From Spirogloea muscicola (lineage: Eukaryota > Streptophyta > Zygnematophyceae > Spirogloeales > Spirogloeaceae), in the NCBI GenBank assembly GCA_009602725.1, contig WELB01000028.1, positions 127,095-151,016 of the forward strand: DNA of 23,922 nt, read 5' to 3'. The position numbers and the translations under genes were made by a program. Shown here piece by piece: positions 11,101-18,520 of this stretch (its first letter is position 1; each line of letters starts with the position of its first letter). Below the pieces are notes generated by a model. It was not told where the DNA came from and did not search any database. It saw only the letters and a program-made list of their open reading frames with translations.

Positions 11101-12565
11101 GAGCGTCGTCGGAGCCAGGGCTGTCGCTGCTGCCGCCGTCGAGCAGGAGGCGGCGCACGAGGCCTGCGGCTGCTGCCCGCCCAGCCGCATCGGCGAAGTC
11201 CATGGGCACCGCCACATACAGGAGCTGCCGTGCGGTGAAGCGGGCCTCCGGCCCTGTCACAGCCCGACGCGGCGGCGGCGGCCGTCAGCAGCGCCGCCAA
11301 GTGCAGCAGCAGGTGGAGAGGAGGAGGGAGAGGAGCTCGGCTGCACCGCCAGTCGCGAGGTGCCGCTCCACGAGCCGCACGTGGCCCGTGACGGTCGCCG
11401 GCAGCATCGCCTCCAGGGCCGCGTTGACGGTCGCCGCCTCTGCGGCGAGCATCGCCGCCTCGCCGCCGCCTGTGGCTGCTGCTCTTCGGCCCTTGTCCTG
11501 CACCGCCGCCGGGCGCAGGGCAGAGGAGCCAGTCATAGCCATGTCAGCTCGACGGCGGCAGTCTCCCCCATTCCTCCCTCCTCGTCCTCCATCCTCCCTC
11601 CCAATATCAGGCTGCAGATCACAAGCAGCTCAGAAACGGCGGCGCTCGCCTCGGCCTCGGCGTACAGCGCCTCGGTGAGGACGCGAAAACACAGGGCGTG
11701 CTCCGGCTCGACACGTTCAGCACCGCCGCGGCTGCCAGCTCCCCCCTCCTCGGCCCACTCGGCCTGCTGCCGCAGCGTCGCCCCCGGGGACGGCCGGAGC
11801 AGCCCGGCCTCAACGAAGCGCCGTGCAGCCAGCTCGGCGACTGCCTCATTCTGCGGCCCCGCTGCCGGCGCCAGGCGCGCGAGCAGCAGCGCCACGTCGC
11901 CGCCGCAGTGGTGGCCGCACCACGACTCCAGCATGGCGGCACACTCGCTGCGGGCCGCCGGCGCAGGGTCCGCCAGACCCTCGCGCAGCACGCGCACGCG
12001 CTGGTCCACACTGCCGAGGTGAGAGGACAGACACCCACTTCAATCAGGAGGGGAGGGAGAGAGGAGGGAGGAGGGGGGCCGATGAGGGGACTTCAGATGG
12101 GTGCGGCTTGCCTGAGGGCCGTCATGGGCAGCTTGTGAGCGAGCCACGAGAAGGCGGCACGGCGGACGCCCTCGTTGATGTCGGTGACGCGCTCCAGCAC
12201 AGCCGCAGCAGCCGCCGGGCACGGCGGGAGGCTCGCCACGATCGCGCGCCGCACGTCCTGCAGCAGCCATGGCGGCCCGGAGGTGGAGCCGACACTTCTG
12301 GTCAGGCCGCAACTAAGGTCAGAGTAGACGACGGTGGTGGAGAAGGAGACATGGAGGTCTGCGCAGGGCCGTTGGCTCACGGCGCTCTTGTCGGTGCGGA
12401 GGAGCTCGCAGTAGAGCGCGAGCGTGGTGTCGCCGGCGTAGTCTCCGGCGTCGCCGGGGTCCGCCATGCGGGCGAGCCCGCGCACGGCCGCGGCGCGCGC
12501 GGCGGTGAGGCGGTCGCGGAGGCGGCCCTGCGTGGCGGCCTGGAGGTCGTCCCACACGTCGTCGG
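8102..12565 (-). CDS. NCAPG: Condensin I complex subunit 3 (CAP-G/NCAPG), 5' end lost in the assembly gap
   Basis: CAP-G is the HEAT-repeat subunit of condensin I that helps compact mitotic chromosomes. Exons in transcript order are 12565-12381 (partial), 12257-12112, 12010-11650, 11497-11347, 11253-11066, 10971-10720, 10617-10039, 9878-9790, 9589-9266, 9159-9017, 8908-8786 and 8574-8102, about 1,004 codons. Recognisable family blocks are DDVWDDLQ...RLRDRL, DVRRAIVASLPP, VLERVTDINEGVRRAAF and QRVRVLREGLAD in the N-terminal HEAT region, then MLPATVTGHVRLVERHL, ARQLLYVAVPMDFADA and RQCLYIFFENYAVLS of the Cnd3 C-terminal domain. The tail (8102-8574) is charged and divergent. Roughly 90 N-terminal residues are missing and would fit in the N gap. 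Two introns have clear GC donors. The exon ending at 11650 could instead end at 11623 (GT donor, same phase), and the 8909-9016 intron has a multiple-of-three length and might be retained. Confidence 0.92.
9879..10038 (-). other. GC-AG intron in the CAP-G gene
   Basis: The minus-strand exon ends AACCAG and the intron begins GCAAGA, ending GAGCGCAG. The join is in phase 0 and links SAANQ to GAIAAVFLEVV, a continuation of the Cnd3 domain. Reading on through the intron stays open for a while but leaves the family and runs into a stop. The nearest GT candidate is in the wrong phase. Confidence 0.8.
11498..11649 (-). other. Possible GC-AG intron in the CAP-G gene
   Basis: A donor GAG|GCGAGC at 11649 gives a join (AEAE to DKGRR) whose length matches what I recall of plant CAP-G. 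A GT donor (CTT|GTGATC) at 11622 keeps the same phase and adds nine residues. The sequence alone does not decide between them. Confidence 0.4.
12011..12111 (-). other. GC-AG intron in the CAP-G gene
   Basis: On the minus strand the exon ends CTCAG and the intron begins GCAAGC, ending CTCGGCAG before TGTGGACC. Joining at these sites is in phase 2 and restores the conserved family segment MTALSVDQRVRVL. No GT donor nearby preserves both the phase and the conserved residues. AG|GCAAG is the known consensus of the minor GC-AG class handled by the major spliceosome. Confidence 0.85.
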
Positions 12566-12960
12566 NNNNNNNNNNNNNNNNNNNNNNNNNNNNNNNNNNN
12601 NNNNNNNNNNNNNNNNNNNNNNNNNNNNNNNNNNNNNNNNNNNNNNNNNNNNNNNNNNNNNNNNNNNNNNNNNNNNNNNNNNNNNNNNNNNNNNNNNNNN
12701 NNNNNNNNNNNNNNNNNNNNNNNNNNNNNNNNNNNNNNNNNNNNNNNNNNNNNNNNNNNNNNNNNNNNNNNNNNNNNNNNNNNNNNNNNNNNNNNNNNNN
12801 NNNNNNNNNNNNNNNNNNNNNNNNNNNNNNNNNNNNNNNNNNNNNNNNNNNNNNNNNNNNNNNNNNNNNNNNNNNNNNNNNNNNNNNNNNNNNNNNNNNN
12901 NNNNNNNNNNNNNNNNNNNNNNNNNNNNNNNNNNNNNNNNNNNNNNNNNNNNNNNNNNNN
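12566..12960. other. Assembly gap (395 N)
   Basis: All bases are N. The gap interrupts the CAP-G gene just upstream of the conserved DDVWDD segment. Translations that run through it are meaningless. The true gap length is unknown. Confidence 0.99.
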
Positions 12961-12979
12961 TTTTTTTTTTTTTTTTTTT
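12961..12979. repeat. 19-base T tract beside the assembly gap
   Basis: A T homopolymer lies directly between the N gap and a GCC trinucleotide repeat. It has the same arrangement as the T run at the left edge of the window, so an artefact is likely. Confidence 0.85.
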
Positions 12980-13487
12980 GCCGCCGCCGCCGCCAAGCCC
13001 GGCGGGCGGGCTCGGTGGGCCGCGCCGTTTGAATTCGCGCGGCGGAACGGCAGAAAAGCGTCGCCGGGCGACGTCGCCCGGTGAGTCGCCGGGCGACCGA
13101 CCCCGCCTCGCACGTGCGCCGCCGTGCACGTGCCGGTCCGGCACTTGGAAAGCCGAACACCGGCCACGTGGCGTGCCCGCGCGCGTTGCCAGCTGCTCCC
13201 CTGCCGGATACCTCGCCGCCATTCCCGGCGCCAGCGGCGGCGGCGGCGGCGGCGGCGGCGGCCGCGGCGGCGAAGGCAGAACAGGGTCTGAGCTTCAGAG
13301 TTGCCGTCAAAGCCGCCGAGGTTCGCTGCTGGCCTGCTCCAGGGCCGCTGCGAGGTGGGCGCCGCCGGCTTCGAACGCTGTGCGCTCGGCGCCTCGGCGG
13401 CGGCTCTAGCCGTCGGCGGTGGCGGCGGCGGCGGCGGCAGCAGCCAGCCCGCCGGTCCCGAGGCTTGGGCCGCCCGCGGCGGCCGCC
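12980..13487. promoter_or_regulatory. G+C-rich divergent upstream region between CAP-G and farnesyltransferase beta
   Basis: The CAP-G gene reads left and the farnesyltransferase gene reads right from this ~500-base stretch, so it should contain at least the farnesyltransferase promoter and leader and probably those of CAP-G. It holds several CCG/CGG runs, the longest at about 13235-13272, and repeated GTCGCCGGGCGAC-type inverted words at about 13062-13097. No TATA box is seen. Part of the region may lie in the neighbouring gap. Confidence 0.5.
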
Positions 13488-16400
13488 ATGGACGACGATG
13501 GCCTGCCCACCAGGACGTCCAGGGAGCAGCGCCGGCTGGAGGCCGTGGTTGGCGAGATCTACGCCGCGCTCGCCGACGAGCCCGGCTACCTCGACCTGTG
13601 AGGCGGCGCCCTTGCCGCTCCTATGGCGGCGCCGCGTCGCCGGTGCTCAGCTGGGAGCGCCAGGCCGTCCAGCGCCGCCGCCGACCCAGCTCGCTGGCCT
13701 CGCCGCGGGCCTCGGCTCGGGCCTCGCCGAGCTGCGCTGCTGGCAGGGCCTGACGCGACGGCGGCGGCGGCGGCGGCGGCGGCAGGATCGAGCTGTGGAG
13801 GGGCCGCCACGTGGCGTTCTGCCTCCAAAGCCTGCAGCGCCTTTCTGGCCTCTACGCCGCGCTGGACGCCAGGTGACACAACGGCGGCGGCGGTGTTGGG
13901 CCCGCTCGCCAGTGCCGCACCGCCCTCGAGCCCGGCGGGGCACTGCCGCTCCTAAGCCACATTAGTCATACCCCTGTAACGCAAAGCCAAACACCCAAAC
14001 CCAGATTCCTAGATCCTCCCTCACGCCGCCTCCTCCGCCGCCCACCATGGCTGCGCCGCTGCCGGTCGTCTGTGCCAGCCGACCATGGGTGTGCTACTGG
14101 ATCCTCCACTCGCTGGCGCTGCTGGGCCACCGGCTGGAGCGCCGCCTCGTGGACAGCTGCGCGGCCTTCCTGGCCCGCTGCCAGGTGCGGCGTCTGCCTC
14201 ACCTCGGTGGCAGCGGCTTATCCAACGTCACACTCGGTGGCAATCACCGGCGCGGCGGATGGGTCTCGGTGCCTCTCCCGACATGCTCCGTCTTTAGGTG
14301 GCAGCGGGCTGTCTCTGATCAGCATGCGCTGCCATTGCTGGGTCCTGCCTGTGTTGCAGCACCCCGAAGGCGGCTTTGGCGGCGGGCCGGGGCAGGTGCG
14401 TGCTGCACCGCTGCCACTTCGCAGTGCTCAGCCACCCATAGCCATCATAGCGCAGTTGCATCTCAAGGCTGCTCCTCATCCTGCCCTCCTGACTGAGACT
14501 GGCAGCCTGACGCTCAAAGCTCCGGCTCTGTGATGCTCGTTACCGAGCATCGGTCTTGCAGATGGCGCATCTGGCGACCACGTACGCAGCCGTGTGCGCG
14601 CTGGTCACCATTGGTGGAGGCGAAGCCCTGGCGGTCATCGACAGGCGCGGTCCCTGCTCGCCCAACCTACTCTTGGGCTTGGCCAGTCGCGCTGCTTCAG
14701 AGACGATCTCCAGCCCAACTCAGCATAATGGCTGTGTTGCTCGGGCTCCACTTAGTGCGACGGTTGTTGCTGCTGATGACCCCTGCGTGTCGTGTGCTCG
14801 CTCCAGGCCCGCAATGGCGGCCTTTCTCGGGAGGATGAAGGCGCCTGGTGGCGGCTTCACGTAAGATTTGCCCTTCTTAAGCCTATCTCCTTGCCGTTTT
14901 TGCACAGATAGCCTTTAGCAGTTTGGCCTTCTTAGCAGCTAAGAGTCTTCAACTGTGTGTATTACAAGCTCAACACTAGCAGGATCCATTCCCTGACAGA
15001 CACACAGTCTATTTTGGCCGAGTTGAGCAGCATGCACGACGATGGGGAAATTGATATTCGTGGTAGCTACACCGCCCTTGCTGTGAGTCGCCCCTTTTGA
15101 CAAGTCTTGCGCAAACCGCCGCTGTCACGCAGACTCGAGCAGCAGCTGCGTGCTGCTGCTTCTTCCTCCAGCTCATAGTGGCCCGATGAAAGCACATGCT
15201 GCTCAGTGTCTGAGCCTCGTGCTTTGGCTTCTGCTTTGCTGTCGAGGGTCCTGCCTTGGACCAGTCCGTGTGTCCTTCTGCTTCGCTGTCGAGGGTCCTG
15301 CCTTGGACCAGTCCATGTGTCTGTCAAAGCAGTGGAATGCAGCGAGTGAGTTGACCTGCTTAGCGTGTTACATTAGGGGAAAAGTCGAGTCTGGGGTGCC
15401 GTTTGAAGCCGTGGTGCTGCTTCTCAAATCAGGTGGCTCACATTCTCAGTATCACAACGCCGGACCTCCTGAGAGGCGTTGGAGATTACCTGGCCAAGTG
15501 AGTCGCAGTCAGACAGTAGTTTCCTGTGATTTTGTGGCTTGGCAAAGCCAGGAAACTTACCTCGCCATCTCACTGGAAACCGTTCCTGAGAGCGATGTGC
15601 TGTAAAACAGTCAGTCAATTTGATGATCACATAGAACCAAGCGCTTCATACTTATCTGTATTCCAGTTTGTGCCAGCTGTCAGACATATGAGGGAGGGAT
15701 GGGGGGCGAGCCTGGCAATGAAGCACACGGCGGGTGAGCAACTGGTGAAGCTTTGAAAATCTGTCAATAACGGAGTCAACTTCACAACTGCGATATGGCC
15801 TGGATTCGGTGAATGGTACCCTTATCAGGTGGAGCTGGTAACGGAAGAAGGCTAGTTGGGCAGTGTCATTTCTGATGCTGCGCCGTTAAGTTGGTCCTCA
15901 AGTCACACTTGAGATATTGGCATTTTGGGCAGTTGCTTACTTGCACAAGAGGACGATTTTATCTAGGTACACATTCTGCGGCCTTGCGGCTGCCATTCTC
16001 GCCGGCGAGGTGGACAAACTCCACTTGACTTCCTTGCTGGTAAATGCAACGGGCGCTGGCTTTGTGCAACTTGCTTGAGATGGCAGACCGCCAACTGCTG
16101 CCTGGTACAATTATCTGAGACGTCAGAGTTGGCCATATATTGTAGAGTTGAGAGATGGAAGTTGAACCTGAAAGTCATTGATGGCCAGTTTCAGAATCAT
16201 CCCTGAGCACTATGATGATTTTTTGCGACTCGAATGTGAAGCATAGTGAGTGCTGAGTATGAGAGCTAGATGCTGAGCTCTCTGAGTTGCCCCAGGCCTT
16301 AACTCCCAATGTGAGTGGCTCGCAGGACTGGGCAGTGTTCCGTCAAGGCCAGGTGGAAGGCGGCTTCCAGGGCCGGACAAACAAGCTCGTGGATGGCTGC

Positions 16401-17899
16401 TACTCATTCTGGCAGGTCGGTCGAGACCAAATTGCTATACACCTTGACAACTGTGACAGAGGTCAGAGATGTAAGTGCAGCATGCATTATCAACATACTT
16501 GACTGTGTCATCTGGGACGCTGGATTGAATGGCAATTTTACGTGCGCGGCCCCCATCACGCTGACCATCTGCTTGCGCAGCCATTGCCAGGGTGGCCTCA
16601 TCCTCCTGCTAAACAGGCTGATGCCGCAACTGACTGACCACTTTGCGGTTCCCCGAAAGGCCATCAGGGCGGGTCTCTGGCAGCCTCAGGAGAGCCGCCC
16701 CTCAGACAGGGAAGTGCAGGATGGCAGTCAGGGCATGGCATCAAGCTGCCAAAACGGCTCTGTTGGCAGTAGGGACGGGGCAGAGGATGATGTTGGCCCA
16801 GATCTATGGCGTGCAAAGGCGGCTGCAGTGAACGAGCCTTCTGTGCGTCCAGCATCACAGACCGCGGCGGCAGAGGCAGGCGAGCAGGACAATAGCAGAG
16901 GAGGGCAAGTGGCAGGCAGTGTGACTGACGGCGCCAACGGGTCAAGCGCGCATCACAATCAGCGAGGGGAGGACACAGCAAGGAGGGCGGAGGTCAGCGG
17001 GCAGGGCGAGGCCACCAACGTGGGCTGCCGGCATGACGAGGAGGCTTCGCTGCCGCGCGCAGCGGCTGGGCTTGCAGGACTCGGCGGCCATCACTGGGGC
17101 ACGGATGGACCAGCTTCGCCGGACCACATGAGTTGTGTGATTGTCAAGGCCGCTGAGCTCTTCCCACATGTTTCAGACCGAGCGCGAGCAGGCCGCCACA
17201 AGGCTGAGATATTGGAAGAGGGCGGCAATGACGAGGTGGGCGCTGCTGAGGGCCAGGACGAGGATGGCGATGTGGACGTTGATGATGGGGAGGATGAAGC
17301 GTGGCCAGGATTCAACTCTCGTGCTCTCCAGGCCTACTTGCTGCTTTGCTCCCAGGTGCTTGCTGGTGTCCTTCAGAAACAGAATGGGCCGTAGGTCATG
17401 TGTCCATCACGTGCCGGCGGCGAGATTGTACCTATCTTCTGGCTGCATCCCTGTTGCGTGATCAGACTGCTATCCTTCTGGCGCACTTGGCAGCCTTCAG
17501 CGTTCCAAGCAGGTCTCTGTCTGGCCGCAGTGCATGTCAGGTAGAGATTAGAATCTGCTTCACTGCTGGAAGGATGGAGCAGGGAGTCACATGCTCGTGT
17601 CTGCATCTGTGGGCCAGGTAATCGACGGAGGCCTGCGGGACAAGCCCGGCAAGGCCCGCGACTATTACCACACTTGCTACTGCCTCAGCGGCCTGTCCGC
17701 TGCGCAGCACGCAGAGAGCATGCCGCACCAGTACAGCTGGGAGCTGGATGCTTTGGGGGTACCATGGCCGCCTCCCCCTCCTTGCGCCGTCCTCGGGCCC
17801 TACTCCAATCTCCTGGAGCCTGCCGAGCCGCTCTGCAATGTGCACATTGTCCGTTACCAAGAGGCTCGTGACTACTTCCTTAGTCTTGGCAGCATGTAA
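13488..17899 (+). CDS. FNTB: Protein farnesyltransferase subunit beta
   Basis: This is the catalytic beta subunit that, with the alpha subunit, transfers farnesyl diphosphate to the cysteine of CaaX proteins. Exons are 13488-13597, 13786-13872, 14079-14184, 14360-14395, 14562-14644, 14807-14860, 15031-15082, 15433-15497, 15677-15733, 15967-16039, 16326-16415, 16591-17355 and 17618-17899 (619 residues, all phases match). The start has a perfect GCCGCCATGG context. Alpha-alpha barrel landmarks are RPWVCYWILHS (67-77), HPEGGFGGGPGQ (exon 4, only 36 bases) and CQTYEGGMGGEPG. The zinc ligands are visible as D264 and C266 in NKLVDGCYSFWQ and H544 in YYHTCYCLSGL. About 225 acidic, low-complexity residues (~290-510) are inserted where plant enzymes carry a shorter acidic insert. 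A strong acceptor at 17175-17176 hints that part of that block may be an intron. The intron at 14645 has a GC donor. Confidence 0.95.
14645..14806 (+). other. Probable GC-AG intron in farnesyltransferase beta
   Basis: The exon ends ATCGACAG and the intron begins GCGCGG, ending CGCTCCAG. Only this donor gives the phase-2 join needed to link AVIDR to the conserved AMAAFLGRMK. The nearby GT at 14651 is in phase 1 and fails. The donor is a weak match to the GC consensus beyond the exon-side AG. Confidence 0.65.
15231..15324 (+). repeat. 47-base tandem duplication inside a farnesyltransferase intron
   Basis: Two nearly identical copies (15231-15277 and 15278-15324) share the core GTCGAGGGTCCTGCCTTGGA and differ at only a few positions. 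They lie within the intron at 15083-15432. The near identity implies a recent duplication. Confidence 0.9.
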
Positions 17900-18520
17900 A
17901 TGCTCAATATTAGCATATCTTGGAGGTCCATGAGCAGAACAGGCAAATGTGGTCTGCTTTTGCAACCTGATTGAAAGTGACTACCAAGCGGTGGCTGTCT
18001 GGTCAAATCGCAGATGGGCAATTTACCACCTTGTCACTCGACTCTCCTTATTAGTGCCCTGATCATACATGAGTTGCCACTGGGATCTGATGTAACTCGC
18101 AAGTCATGCTTATTGACGATAAAGCAAATAAGAGGAGGTTGACTTGCTAGACAGCCTGTACCTGTTGTTCTGCCCTGTGAGCTCATGATATGGCACAAAA
18201 CAATGACCTTTGAGCTGCTTTACCAGAGTTGACCTACAGCTAAGCAGGTCACAGCAATGTGCGCACATCAACGCACTGTTGAGCCCAATGAAAGGCATCC
18301 GCAGAGCAGAGCACTACTTGATAGCTGCAACTCCTACACGCCACGGGAGAGTGTGTGGAGGTTGAGAAAAGAGGATGTCATTGACCAAGTCACGGTTCTG
18401 ATCGCAATGAAACTCTGTCACAGGTGACTGCAAGGCCTAGTCTGCCAAGGTCAGCAAAAGCACCAGTGTGAGTTTTGTATGATCAGGCCTGCACATTCCA
18501 GGGGCTAAGCATTCATCGTG
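17900..18520. other. Spacer between convergent farnesyltransferase and SYCP2-like genes
   Basis: No coding exon is recognised in these 621 bases. A TGTAA at 18091-18095, 192 bases after the farnesyltransferase stop, is a candidate green-algal polyadenylation signal for that gene. No matching TTACA for the minus-strand gene was noticed. Confidence 0.5.

Noticed and set aside
10703-12022. 439-codon plus-strand open frame
   Set aside because: It lies antisense to the CAP-G exons; the Arg/Ala/Ser-rich translation is what high-G+C third codon positions produce on the opposite strand.
12093-13310. Minus-strand frame crossing the gap as a single CAP-G N-terminus
   Set aside because: The part right of the gap reads poly-Lys from the T tract and poly-Ala from the CGG repeat, with no HEAT-like sequence. 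Only the part left of the gap belongs to CAP-G.
11823-13409. Long plus-strand frame crossing the N gap
   Set aside because: A quarter of it is undefined residues from Ns, and the rest is antisense or repeat sequence.
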